From: Lithodes maja
Taxonomy: Eukaryota; Arthropoda; Malacostraca; Decapoda; Lithodidae
DNA length: 64,000 nt
NCBI GenBank assembly: GCA_037953745.1
Contig: JBAKBP010007916.1
Location: 1 to 64,000 of the forward strand
Direction: 5' to 3'
The notes below the pieces were generated by a model, which worked only from the letters and a program-made list of their open reading frames with translations, ran no database searches and had not been told where the DNA came from. This document shows, piece by piece, positions 52,166-62,420 of the stretch; positions within the stretch are counted from its first letter, which is position 1, and each line of letters begins with the position of its first letter. The position numbers and the translations under genes were made by a program.

Positions 52166-52452
52166 AAGGCCCAAAACACGGTTGAAGTTTTCAATTCCAT
52201 CTTTGCCTAGTACTTGCGACACCTCGGTTGGGTTACCTTCTTAGGAAGGTAATCAAGTCGTACCCCACCTGCTCGTGGTGACCTCGCAAACACCCATTTC
52301 TATTTATTTTTTCCATTTGTTCTTTTTTCAAGATAGGGTGACACAAACGGGGACGGCGCTACCTGGGTTTATCCCAGGTAGTAGTTTAATTTTACTGTAA
52401 TTTTATTAAGTGTTTTGTATATTTTTAACTGTAGGCTACATAAATATAAACA
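52166..52452 (+). other. Leader between U4 fragment and L2-like ORF1
   Basis: No gene. Contains the hairpin CTACCTGGG-TTTAT-CCCAGGTAG at 52,360-52,382 and TTCTTAGGAAGG near 52,239. Confidence 0.5.
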
Positions 52453-53763
52453 ATGGCCGGCCAAGGCAAACGGAGGCAGAGTTTATTGGGAGATGAAGAG
52501 AGCTATGAATTTGAGGGATTTCTGGCAGGGGGTAATGAAGTGGAGGATCAATTGACTGTGGTGAAGAGACAGATAATGGGTCTGTTAAGATGGAAGGGAG
52601 TTATGGAGAATTGGAGGAGAGATATAGGTGTGAAGGTGGAGTCACTGACAGAAATATGTGGAGCCAGTTCAGTAGCAACTGCAGATGGGCCATTAATTGC
52701 TAACCTAGATGCTGTGATGAGGAAAGTAGATGAGCTGGAGGCAGAGAACATGGCACTCAAGGAGCAGCTAAAGGAGTATGAGGGCCATTTAAGTGAGAAA
52801 GTAAAGGGAGTAATAAGTGAGGAGAAAAATGAGTGGACAAGGGTGGGGAATGCTAAGGTGGATGCATTGGAAGAAATCATGAAGGAGCAGGTGGAAGAGA
52901 GAGAAAAAGAGAAAAGAGAGTTTGAGAAGAATGTAGTGCAGGTTTTGAAGAGCAAGGAAAAGGTAGTGAGGGAAACAGTAGAGACCAAAAAGGAGCCGAC
53001 CAAACGCACCACTGAGGTGGTAGATGGTGGAAAGAAAAAAACTGTCTGGGACCATCAGGTCCTGGTAGTGAAGCCAAAAGACCGATCCTCCGAGCCAGTA
53101 AGCCCACCAGATACAAAGGCAATCGAGACTGCTTTGGCTTCGGTTCCGGTTAACAAGTTAACTAGAACTGATTCAGGTGTACTGGTGGTACGACTTCCAT
53201 CCAAGAAAGCCAAAGAAGATGCAGAAAGGGCCATCAATCAGTGTTTGGGGGTGGACAGTGCCTTCAGTGTCTCCGAACCAAAGAAGATGATGCCAAAAAT
53301 GACTCTGGTAGGCATTGCTAATGACGCTGAGGATAATGAGATCATTCCCAGCATCCTCAACAAGAACCCAAGAATAAAGTCCCTGGTCGACGATGGCTTA
53401 GCTATGAATTTGCTATTCACTAAGCAAAAGAGTGATGCACACACTAAGACTGCGGTAGTAAAAATGTCACCTGAAATACGCTCTTCCATTGTGGATGATG
53501 GCAATTCTGTGTATGTTGGACTTGTGAGATGTCGTGCATACGATCGCTTCTGGGTAACACAATGTTACCATTGCCAGAGCTTTGGTCATACCAGTGACAG
53601 GTGTTTTCGGAAAAATGAGGATCCAAAATGCAACTTCTGTGCCGGTACTCATAACTCAAAAGACTGCACCAACAAGACTTCCCCCAAATGTATAAATTGT
53701 ATGAGCTCCACATCAGTTACGGAGCCGCCAAATCATTTCGCCTCAGGTAGAAATTGTCCTTTA
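52453..53763 (+). pseudogene. L2-like ORF1: coiled coil and three zinc knuckles, cut by a MITE
   Basis: Nucleic-acid-binding protein of the LINE RNP. From ATG 52,453: an acidic N-terminus, a long coiled coil with VDELEAENMALKEQLKEYEG (same 20 residues, but for slight changes, in the ORF1 at 61,974), a Lys/Glu-rich linker, an RRM-like region around LTRTDSGVLVVRLPSKKAKE, and knuckles CYHCQSFGHTSDRC, CNFCAGTHNSKDC and a longer CINC...H...C. A TTAA MITE enters after RNCPL; the original frame resumes at 54,247 and ends at 54,306. As it stands the protein reads into the MITE and stops at 53,859. Confidence 0.85.
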
Positions 53764-54247
53764 ACCCTTCAAACCCGGTTGGTACACACGTGTACCATTT
53801 TTTTTTGGCCCCAGGAACCCGGGTGGTACTACATTGTACCATTGCTTGAAAGCCTGTGAGCTTCGTGTGCGAGGCGTCGGTCCGACGCATGTAAACAACA
53901 GCCGGCTGGACCGACGCTCCGCATCTCCGGCCACAAGAAGGAGAGCGTCGCTTGTTCGTGTGTGCCTGTATGTTGTTGTTCAGTATCGAAAAGTGGTGTA
54001 AAGTGGCTGGTTTGGCCATAAAGTTATCTCCAATGAAATCATCATCACAGCTCACCCAGTTGACTTAGAGAGCTCTACTTAAGGCCATTTTACAGGTAAA
54101 TAACACAGCTACGCTTGGGGATGCGCGGGAATGCGGGAAGCAGTCTGATTAACGAATATACGGTAGCCTAGCCTAGACGTTTTTCGGCCAAAACACCCGG
54201 ATTTCGAGGAATATATATATAATATATAGCCGGGGTCGGAGGGTTAA
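53761..54247. mobile_element. TTAA-flanked (piggyBac-like) MITE in LINE ORF1
   Basis: TTAA at both ends (53,761-53,764 and 54,244-54,247). Inverted ends TTAACCCTTCAAACCCGG and, on the other strand, TTAACCCTCCGACCCCGG. Interior has palindromes GGTACACACGTGTACC and GTCGGTCCGACGC with its partner. Removing it with one TTAA restores the ORF1 reading frame. Confidence 0.85.
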
Positions 54248-54326
54248 TGACAGCTCAGAGAAATAAAGTTATTGAGAACACCAATTTTGTAGGTTCAAAA
54301 AACTGAAAAATGCACATGGGAGCCGG

Positions 54327-55735
54327 TTGAAACTGGGTCTGTTGAATGTTCGTTCCTTGCGTAACAAAATGGATCATATTTGCGAGATCTTGGATGAACG
54401 TAACCTTGATGTATTATGTCTCACTGAGACCTGGTTGTTCGAGTCAGATCTGAATATTATCCAGGCGGCATTGCCTAAAACCCATTCCATAATAAATGTT
54501 CCTAGGCCTAGGGGAGATCATCCGGGTGGTGGAGTGGCAGTTGTCTACTCCACATCTCTGGTGAATATCTTGCAAATAAGCCATAACCCAGCCCCTCTTT
54601 ATTATGAACTGTTGGAAGTGGAAATAAAACTCCATCAACAAATTCTAAGAATGGCAGTTGTCTATAGGCCTGGCCATCGTGGCACAGATAGGGGTTTTAT
54701 GGAAGAGTTTGGGCAGTTTCTCGAGGAATTTTCTGCTAAAACCGGAAGACTTTTGATATGTGGAGATTTTAATTACTGGGTTGACAGCCCTCATCTGAAG
54801 CCATTCTCTCCTGAGTTCCTTGAGTTGACTGATCAGAACAATTTTGTAAACCATGTGTCCCACCCAACTCATATCTTAGGACACACCCTTGACTTGGTTT
54901 TCTCTCCTGTGGGTTGTGGTGGTGTTCTGGATGTTGATGTTGAGAATGCTGACCCTAATACCTCTGATCATGCTTTGATTACTTTCAGCTTTGATTTCCC
55001 TAAGCCACTCACACATGAAAAAGTAATCAGATTTAGAAATTATAAAAATGCAGACCTAAATTTGGCTAGCAGTGAAGTAAAACAGTACTTGGGAAGTATT
55101 GATACTTCCAACCTTACTTCAGATGAGCTGGTGGAGGTACATGGAAATGCACTTAAATTAGTGTTCGATCATCACTGTCCAGAAGTAGAGAAGAAAATCA
55201 TAGTACGAGATGATTCGCCCTGGTATAGCACTCGAGTTAAATTTCTTATAAGAGCGCGTAGAAGAGCTGAACGTGAATGGCGAAAAAATAAAACAGACTC
55301 TACATGGTTGCAATATCTGTCAGCCAGAAGAGCTGTGGTCCACAAAATCAAAGATGAAAAGAAAGTGTATTATCAGGGAAAAGTTGACTCGTGTGGTAAC
55401 GACCAGAGGAGGTTGGCTTCAATTGTAAACAGTTTACTTGGAAAAACAAGAGTCAGCTTAAGACCTTCTGTACCCGATGCCGAGTTGGCTGCCAACTTTG
55501 TGGCATTTTTTGCTGGCAAGATAACTCGCATAAGACAGGAACTGGATGATGCTTCTGTTGGTGAAGAACTTTCAGTTGTACTCCAACCCCGACACATTCC
55601 TAATAATGTCCTCTCATCCTTTCACTCAGTGGAGGTAGTCATGATCTCGTCCTACATAAGAAACCTCAATAAAACATTTTGCCCGTTGGATCCCATAAAT
55701 GTTTCCAAGCTACTGTACCAAGAGTCTATGATCAC
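54327..55735 (+). pseudogene. L2-like ORF2, endonuclease half
   Basis: Starts LGLLNVRSLRNKMDHI with no ATG in frame. An ATG at 54,310 followed by MHMGAG is in another frame, so a small indel near 54,325 is likely. Endonuclease motifs: CLTETWLFE (metal-binding Glu), VVYRPGH, ICGDFNYW, HTLDLVF and NTSDHALITF. A basic linker follows, then LNKTFCPLDPIN, the usual lead into RT. A frameshift between about 55,690 and 55,735 separates it from the RT half. Confidence 0.85.
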
Positions 55736-57235
55736 ACAGTTGAGTTTATTTCCAAAATAATTAATAAGTGCTTCTCTGAAGGTAGCTTCCCACATTCTGA
55801 AAAGCATGCACTACTCCGACCTACTCTAAAGAAGCCTGGACTTGATGTTGAGAACATGTTGAACTATCGTCCTGTCTCCAACCTGTCCTTCATATCAAAG
55901 ATATTAGAGCGTGCAATACTTGACCAATTACAACCACTACTTCAGCAGAATGAAACTATCCCAATTTTTCAGTCTGCTTACCGACAGCATCATTCAACTG
56001 AAACAGCATTGATTAGAGTACATAATGATCTAGTTGAGAACATTTGCAATGGTGTGGCCTCACTATTGGTCTTGCTTGATCTCTCTGCGGCTTTTGACAC
56101 AGTGGATCACGAGTTGTTATTGAGTGATCTTTATGATTGTGGTGTGCGTGACTCCGCTCTCTTGCTTCTTGGGTCGTACTTGTCAGGTAGATCCCAGAGT
56201 GTGATGGTAAATCAAGTGGTCTCGGACTCGACACCCCTGCAGTATGGTGTTCCGCAGGGATCAGTTTTAGGTCCTATCCTATTTATAATTTATATTAGCA
56301 GTTTGTCTCTTCTGCTTCGTGCACATAATGTCACCTTTCACTTTTATGCAGATGACACCCAGATTTATGTGAGAATCACAAATATAGTTGATATACGGAG
56401 TAAGATGGAATTGTTGATGTCTGATATCAAGAAGTGGATGAGAGCGAGAAAACTTAAACTAAATGATGGTAAAACTGATATTCTCATCATCCGAGGAAAT
56501 AGAAGAGCTGATGATATAGTAGGTGCCCTCTCCATCAATGTGGGTGGATCTCAGCTGCGACCGGCCAACTCTGTTCGAAATCTGGGTGTATATGTGAACT
56601 CCCGATTAGATTTCAAAGAGCATGTAAACCAGATAGTTAAAAGTTGTTACTTGCACATCAGAAATCTCTATTTGGTGAAGCCGTTTATAACCAGACGTTG
56701 CCTCCTGACGTTGGTTCACTCATTGGTCTTCTCTCGTGTTGATTATTGCAATGCCCTGTTGGTGGGTCTTCCAAATTATATTTTGAAGAAAGTTCAGTCT
56801 GTTCTTAACAGGGCCGCAAGACTAATTTTTGGTGTTCCACCTAGAACTCCTACTACATCTCTTCACATAGAACTGCACTGGCTGCCAGTAAGAGCAAGAA
56901 TAGAATTTAAGTTGTGTTTGGTGACTTTTAAGGTTCTCAAATTTGGTGAGCCTAGGTACCTTGCGGAGCTGCTCAGGCACCCACCGGCACACCATGGTGT
57001 AGTTGTGCGTCATGACAATGACCCTTTTCGTCTTGATGAACCAAGGGCTTTCCAGCAGTCTTCTTTCTTTGAGAGGTCATTCTCCTACATGTCTCCGAGG
57101 TTGTATAACAGGTTGCCGCTGTCCATGAGACAACTGAGTTCTGTTGAATGCTTCAAGAGACAACTTAAGACTTTTCTCTTTGAGAGAAGCTATGATCTTG
57201 AGAGAGGTGTCATGACAGATGGCTATAGAGTTTAG
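55736..57235 (+). pseudogene. L2-like ORF2, reverse transcriptase half
   Basis: Frame 2 continues from DHTVEFISKIINKC. RT blocks: LRPTLKKPGLD, NYRPVSNLSFISKILERA, FQSAYRQHHSTETALIRV, VLLDLSAAFDTVDHELLL (catalytic Asp), YGVPQGSVLGPILFIIY, FHFYADDTQIYV (catalytic Asp pair), and the thumb/C-terminal part SLVFSRVDYCNALL and LHWLPVRARIEFKL. The domain is uninterrupted and ends at a natural stop, so only the upstream shift prevents expression as one protein. Open sequence begins at 55,679 in this frame. Confidence 0.85.
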
Positions 57236-57429
57236 GCTATTTTGCCACTGCTAGTGATTGTTAAATGTGTGTTGTATATAAGCCTTCTTTTGATGCATTG
57301 ATTTTTGTTCTTTTTTCTTTCTCTTTTCGAGCGCTAGTGAATTCTTCGGAAAAATTGGCGCTTATGAGAAATAAGTAACATGCTTATTATTATTATTATT
57401 ATTACTACTATTCCCATATCGGGGGAAGG

Positions 57430-57608
57430 AGGCTATGAATCCTCCTCCCCTTGTTAAATTCACCTACTAGACGAGACAGAGAAAGGGGCAAGGGAATGTG
57501 AAAGTGGTCGCGTACCCTAAGAATTGGAACTTTAAATGTTGTGTCTGTTCAGGCACTGTCTTGAGTCAGCCACCCCCAGCTATGGGGTATGTGCCTGAGT
57601 ACATACAT
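57430..57608 (+). mobile_element. RTE-type 3' end
   Basis: ACTAGACGAGACAGAGAAAG, CCTAAGAATTGGAACTTTAA, CTTGAGTCAGCCACCCCCAG, then GTGCCTGAGTACATACATAC. Same order, reversed, at 34,305-34,480. Confidence 0.65.
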
Positions 57609-58371
57609 ACAGTCAGGCCCCCCAATACGCGAGAATAGGGGTGACAGGAGGCATCGCGTATTGGGAATCCGCGTATTATGGACCTAACTTTAAATAGGAA
57701 TAATTAGATATGGGTGACATCTCTCAATTATGGCCTATTTTCAAAAATTTTGGCCTTATTTTCGACATTTTTGGCTCTACAGTACAGTCTATATCTTATA
57801 TATAATAAGAACAATGAGTAAAAATATGAAACCTTACCTTAAAATTAGGCTAGGACTAGGACTAGGACCGTAGGACTTCACGATTTTCTCCAACTTCTCC
57901 CTCCCTGACCAAATCGTACGAACAGTTTACTCTGACAAGCCTATTGCACAGTTTCCTTCTCCTTTTTTCTTGCGATCCAACACTTCCACCTTCATTTTGT
58001 GTGTTATCTTCTTATATTGGCGTGGCATGGCGAAAAAAGTGGCAGGCACTACAAACGTTTGGTCACTCCGCACGGCTATGAGCGCTTGAGCGGGACTGTG
58101 GGAGGGAGGGAGGGAGGGTAAGCGGGAGGGAAGGCAGGCGTATGCCCGTCTTCTTCTTTTTTCAGAGCTACTCCTGGGCCTCGCGAAACGTAGACGTGCT
58201 CGCGTATCAAGCGGGAATAGCGGATTTGGCCCCTTCTTAGCTCTCGATTCGTGTATTGTGGTACCACCTCGCGTAATTAATGTTTAATTAATTAATGTTA
58301 TTTTCGAGGGGTCACTCGTGTATTAGGGTTTTCGCGAATTGTGGAATCGCGTATTGGGGGGGCTGACTGTA
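57608..58371. mobile_element. pogo/Tigger-like non-autonomous DNA transposon
   Basis: Inverted ends CAGTCAGGCCCCCCAATACG and, on the opposite strand, CAGTCAGCCCCCCCAATACG, continuing CGA in both; TA at each border (57,608-57,609 and 58,370-58,371). Additional GCGTATTG and CGTGTATT motifs repeat near the ends. About 760 bp with no transposase frame. Superfamily inferred from ends and TA target. Confidence 0.8.
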
Positions 58372-58424
58372 TATGACTATTGACTATAAATGGATATCAA
58401 TCGTGGTCATGTGCTGTACTTATT

Positions 58425-58540
58425 AACTGTCTTGATGGAGTAATGGTTATAGTGTGTAAGTTCTGTATGTGATATCCTGGCTTCGAATCCTGGGAGAATC
58501 ACATGCTTTCATTAATTTAATTGTGGGCGTTGTTGGTGTT
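58425..58540 (+). mobile_element. tRNA-derived SINE family S1
   Basis: GGAGTAATGGTTATAGTGTG head, B-box-like GCTTCGAATCC (58,480-58,490), tail AATCACATGCTTTCATTAAT and GTTGGTGTTAAGAA. Closest to the reversed copy at 60,930-61,035. Confidence 0.7.
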
Positions 58541-58559
58541 AAGAACGATGTAAAAAATA

Positions 58560-58895
58560 CATGTACTACAGCCCGCGTCAACAACCTTGTATATCAACAG
58601 TGGTAGGGAGGTAGTGTCGGTAAATTGATAGTCTTGTTGGTAGAGAATAGGAAAGAGGCAGCATTGTTAGAGCTACAAATTTAGTAACTATCACAGTGAT
58701 AGTTTTGTTGGTTGATGACACAAAAGAGGTAGTGTTTTTAAAGCTATAAAATATTGTTGTACACTCGTCACTCGGATACCATAGTCTCTAGCCCACTTAG
58801 AAGAATTTGTAGACCCCTATGTCTTTCTTTATGCAAATATAACTATCTGGATTGATTTTTGAGAAAACTTGCTTCTCAATAATTATTATACAGTA
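58560..58895. other. Intronic sequence with CAGTGATAGT-type repeats
   Basis: TATCACAGTGATAGTTTTGT and GACACAAAAGAGGTAGTGTT resemble segments at 60,335-60,375 and 60,615-60,650. No gene. Confidence 0.4.
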
Positions 58896-58896
58896 C

Positions 58897-59541
58897 ATAG
58901 TTTATAGGGGAGAGCATAGGGTGAATCTAGATGTGAGGCTGGATGGGGAAATATTGGAACAAGTAGAGTGTTTTAAATATCTAGGAGGAACGATAAGCAG
59001 GAGTGGAGGTATGGAAATGGAGGTAAAACAGAGAGTGTGTGAAGGAAGGAAGGTTTTCGGAGCAATGGGAAGTATGTGGAAGACGAGAAATCTCGGAGTG
59101 AAAGTAAAAAGTGCACTGTATCAAGGAATTGTTGTGCCAACAGTGATGTATGGGGCTGAGACATGGACTCTGAAGAAAAAGGAGAAAAGAGGGCTGGATG
59201 TGATGGAGATGAGCTGCTTGAGGAGTATGTGTGGAGTTACTCGTAGAGACAGATTGAGGAATGAAGAGATACGTAGGAGAGTGGGGCAGCAGGAACATTT
59301 GTCAGCCAGAGTGGACAGAAGGGTGCTGAGCTGGTATGGTCATGTTGAACGAATGGGAGATGAAAGGCTTACAAAGAGAATATGTGAGTCAGGTACAAGG
59401 GGAGATAGAAGGGCAGGAAGACCCCCATTGAGATGGAGAGACTGTGTAAGAAAGGCTTTGGATGATAGAGGAATGACTATAGATCAGCCAGGGGAAGTGC
59501 TGGTGGACAGGAGTGAATGGAGAATGCTTGTGAATAGTTGA
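58897..59541 (+). pseudogene. RTE-type LINE, C-terminal part of ORF2
   Basis: 5'-truncated: only the region after the polymerase core is present, open to a stop at 59,541. Motifs: VECFKYLGGTISRSGGME, YGAETWTLKKKEKRGLDV, LRSMCGVTRRDRLRNEEI, LSWYGHVERM and GRPPLRWRDCVRKALDD. This order is typical of the RTE-type C-terminus and resembles that of the RTE copy at 62,421, though the two are clearly different subfamilies. An ATG at 58,852 precedes the homologous region and is not meaningful. Confidence 0.8.
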
Positions 59542-59935
59542 GTGAACACGTGGTCATTTGGAGTAAGGGGTCGGGCGCAAGTTCGACTAGATAATAGTCC
59601 ATCAGGCGCCTGGCCCGGGGGGACGATTAATATGAAGGGTGTGCCTGGAAGTGTGGTGGGAGGGCTTGTGGCTTTGGCTCCGCTGCATGTCTGCCTGCCG
59701 AGATCGGAACCTCTCCGGGTGGTCAGGGGCTGGGGGAGTGCTGGAGCGACCTTGGTAACCCTGGTCTCTGGGTCTTCTCCTGGGTGACCTGGATGTGTGT
59801 GAGTTTGTGTTTTTTATCTGTGTTTATTTTTTGTTTTATGTTGTTTTTGTGTTTTCCCTGTTCTTGCTCTGTCTTGAGTCGGCTACCCCCAAAATGGGGA
59901 TTGGGCCTGAGCATATAGATAGATAGATAGACATA
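59542..59935 (+). mobile_element. RTE-type 3' UTR with (GATA)n tail
   Basis: CTCTGGGTCTTCTCCTGGGT, TCTTGAGTCGGCTACCCC and a terminal (ATAG)n at 59,916-59,930. Source of the dispersed 3'-end fragments at 34,050, 34,305 and 57,430. Confidence 0.75.
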
Positions 59936-60399
59936 GTTTTATTGTTGATTTATAGATAATTATATTCATAAATTAGTTTCTAGTGATATACGTCCATAAT
60001 CAGAAATAGGTGAAGTCCACGAATTTGTATGAGTGGAATAAGTGGCGTTCGCTCAGAAGGCTAGTATAAAAATTCACATCATCATCATGTATGAGTGGAC
60101 TATGGTATCTGAGTGTACTATAGGTAGCGCCAACAAACTTGACAAAAATCTTGATCCCTGACCTCTTTGCAACTCAAAAGGACCTAGAGCAAACTGGCTG
60201 TATATATCCACACCTATTTTCTGGTGTTTTTTTTTCCAAATGATAGAAATGTCAACCTGATTGCTTTCATTCATTTTTACTTATGAGAAGTTAAGGAGTC
60301 AATATAATTGTTAAGTTTGCTGGTGCTACCTCTAACCACAGTGATAGTTATTTTGTTTGAGAAAAGAGAAGTACAGTAGTACTATTAGAGCTATTATTG
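59936..60399. other. Intronic sequence, nothing recognised
   Basis: No exon or repeat identified apart from a CACAGTGATAGTTATTTTGT segment (60,339-60,358) like 58,692. Confidence 0.4.
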
Positions 60400-60614
60400 T
60401 ACGGTCGCGCTAATAAGTCATGTCCCAGCCGTCATTATGTTTGGCTTGCTCTGTGCTGTATTTTTGTCTGTCAGATGTTGAATAGGGTGGGTAAGAGTAG
60501 GAACATGATTGTACATTGCACTCAATATGAAGAAATGAAGCTTAGATATGGCTGATGCCCATTATTGAGCAAAACATACTTGGTACCAAGACATCACTTA
60601 TTAGCGCGACTGTA
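60400..60614. mobile_element. Mariner-type MITE, copy 2, at a beta-mannosidase splice donor
   Basis: Ends TACGGTCGCGCTAATAAGT and, on the other strand, TACAGTCGCGCTAATAAGT. Interior GTCTGTCAGATGTTGAATAG and GGGTGGGTAAGAG match 7052-7265. Its right TA is part of the donor sequence GTTAGTA of the exon ending at 60,620. Confidence 0.8.
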
Positions 60615-60619
60615 CTAAC

Positions 60620-60739
60620 CACAGTGATAGTGGTGTTGGATGATGATACAGGAACCAATTGGTGGTAGCGATGGAGATTGATGGTGAGAGTCGCTCCTTC
60701 AATGTCATCCACCAGGTCACTCACCATGTACACTTTCAT
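60620..60739 (-). CDS. MANBA: Beta-mannosidase internal exon, third from last, intact
   Basis: 120 bp, 40 codons, phase 0 at both ends, open throughout. Acceptor TTTTATCCTTCAG before 60,739; donor GTG|GTTAGT at 60,620. Codes for MKVYMVSDLVDDIEGATLTI then NLHRYHQLVPV, matching the animal beta-mannosidase stretch with VSDL, a hydrophobic strand and xLxPV, just before the C-terminal domain. The first Met is internal, not a start. Spacing, phase and strand agree with the exons at 51,687-51,913 and 49,865-50,191. Earlier exons (catalytic domain) must lie beyond the window. Confidence 0.8.
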
Positions 60740-60929
60740 CTGAAGGATAAAATAAAATCAACTTGTACAGTATAATGAGGACGTAATGATATTTCTGTTA
60801 CTGCTATAGGATTTTACAGAAGTTAAAATAAAGCACAATTTATCTAAGATATAATACCTTCCAAACTAACTCTCTTTACTTTGTATTTTTTTTAATATCA
60901 TTCTTAACACCAATAACACCCCAAATTAA

Positions 60930-61035
60930 ATTAATGAAAACATGTGATTCTCCCAGGATTTGAACGTAGGATATCACATACAGAACTTACACGCTCTAAC
61001 CATCACACCATCAAGACAGTTATAAGTACAACTTC
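60930..61035 (-). mobile_element. tRNA-derived SINE family S1, reverse
   Basis: Minus strand: GATGGTGTGATGGTTAGAGC head, B-box-like CGTTCAAATCC (60,956-60,966), tail AATCACATGTTTTCATTAAT then GGTGTTATTGGTGTTAAGAA. Confidence 0.7.
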
Positions 61036-61119
61036 CATTATTAAAAGTAGGTTCTAACAATCCAACAAGTTACTTCTATGTACAGTACCGGTATTACCAA
61101 ATACCATAAACAAAAAGCC

Positions 61120-61212
61120 CGATCGTAGCCATAGCCATGGACTCGGGGCTATTCGACCAGGCAGCTTACAACTACAACTACAACAACAACAACAACAACA
61201 ACAACAACCTTA
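61120..61212 (+). mobile_element. LINE 3' end with (CAA)n tail
   Basis: GGACTCGGGGCTATTCGACC, AGGCAGCTTACAACTACAAC, then (CAA)n at 61,181-61,207. Same family as 34,877-35,343. Confidence 0.7.
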
Positions 61213-61590
61213 AACAATACAGCAAATATTACTGTACCTTTCAAAATATCTTTTGTACTTTTACATTCACCTTTCACAATAGCTAGGGCAAATAAAATTA
61301 CAAGCATCCCTGACCTGAACTACAGTATAGTATAGTAAGTTTTCTTCCAGCTGATGATCAGATCAGATCAGATGAAGTATTGAGGGATAAGCCTTTACAA
61401 CGGCACCTCGTATCTACATTCTACTTTTTCTATTTTTCTGAAGAGTGTAGAAAGGGGAAAAGGGGTGTTGGAGAGAGAGGAAGCTGTTGGAGTGGCTTTG
61501 TTATGTGTGTTTGGTCTGTATACGTCTTCAGGATGTCCCCTGACTGGGTGCGAGCATGTGAAACATGCTAGGACGTACTACCACACCCAC
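61213..61590. other. Non-coding, nothing recognised
   Basis: Positions 61,353-61,373 hold a short (GATCA)n run. No gene. Confidence 0.4.
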
Positions 61591-61597
61591 TAAATGT

Positions 61598-61676
61598 CCG
61601 CCGTGGCAGGGATTCGATCCTGGGTCTTGCAGATTCACACGTGAGCGTGCTCACCACTCGACCACCACGGCGGGTA
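61598..61676 (-). repeat. tRNA-like sequence with perfect acceptor stem
   Basis: On the minus strand GCCGTGG pairs with CCACGGC; D-arm GTCGAGTGGTGAGC is of the Ser/Leu type; B-box-like GGATCGAATCC follows. The T stem is imperfect and the anticodon arm unclear, so more likely a SINE head or pseudogene than a working tRNA. Confidence 0.5.
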
Positions 61677-61973
61677 AACTGCTATCTCACCATCCTTATT
61701 ACTCGGCTATTACCAAGATTTTATAGTTTAATATGTTGGCGGCACACCATGGCGGAAGGCGGACGCAAGTTTTGAGGCTCCGGCATATGTTATGGGAATG
61801 GGACAATTAATTCAAGGAATATCGAGTGCATACGGGGCTAGCAAGAAGAGGAAGGATTTAGTGAAGTGTTTGGAGGATATATTGGTGTGGTGGAGGGGTG
61901 ATATATAGTGTAATAAGAGTGTGTAGTGACGGGACAGCGGTAGTGTTGTGAGTTGTTGAGTTTGTAAACAAAC

Positions 61974-62420
61974 ATGGCGGAGGGAATTTCGGGTATGACG
62001 GAGGCGGAAGGAAGGTTACAACGTTTTCGGGGATTTAAGAGCACAGATAAGAAGTTAGAAGAGGTTAGTATTGTTGTGAAGGATTTGGAAAAGTGGATGA
62101 GTGATACGGAGAAATGGAAGGGGGATATTGGTGAGAAAGTTAAGGCACTGTGTGTAATGTGTGGTGTGACAGGTGGGGAAGGGAATAGGCCTAGCGAAGG
62201 AAGTGAATGCAGGCCTATTTTGTCAGTTAATGAGAGCCTAGAGATGGTATTGAAAAGGGTAGATGAACTGGAAGCAGAGAATATGGCATTGAAGGAGCAG
62301 CTGAAGGAATACGAAGGACGTTTCACGGAAGTAAAGGAGTCAACTGCATGGATGGTGGTAGGTAAACAAAAAGTCAAGGATTTGGAGGATATTATGAAAG
62401 AGCAAAAGGAAGAAATGAAT
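61974..62420 (+). CDS. Second L2-like LINE ORF1, N-terminal part
   Basis: From ATG 61,974. Residues 100-120 read VDELEAENMALKEQLKEYEG, as in the ORF1 at 52,453, followed by a similar LEDIMKEQKEEMN. The coiled coil should drive trimer or multimer formation in the LINE RNP. The RTE insertion begins at 62,421. The same frame resumes at 63,766, so the two exon-like pieces belong to one gene broken by transposition. Confidence 0.8.

Larger units (their letters stand above)
52453..57410 (+). mobile_element. L2-like (CR1 group) LINE, near full length
   Basis: ORF1 with three CCHC knuckles, ORF2 with endonuclease and RT, a 3' UTR and an (ATT)n tail at 57,379-57,404. Inactivated by a MITE in ORF1 and frame breaks in ORF2. 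It lies in the beta-mannosidase intron, in opposite orientation to that gene. A second member of the family starts at 61,974. Clade assignment rests on RT motifs such as YRPVSNLSFISKILERA and HHSTETALIRVHNDL. Confidence 0.85.

Noticed and set aside
54310..54330. ATG at 54,310 as the start of the L2-like ORF2
   Set aside because: It is in a different frame and meets a stop after six codons; it may be the former start separated by an indel.
61598..61676. Functional tRNA gene
   Set aside because: The acceptor stem is perfect but the T stem and anticodon arm are not convincing.
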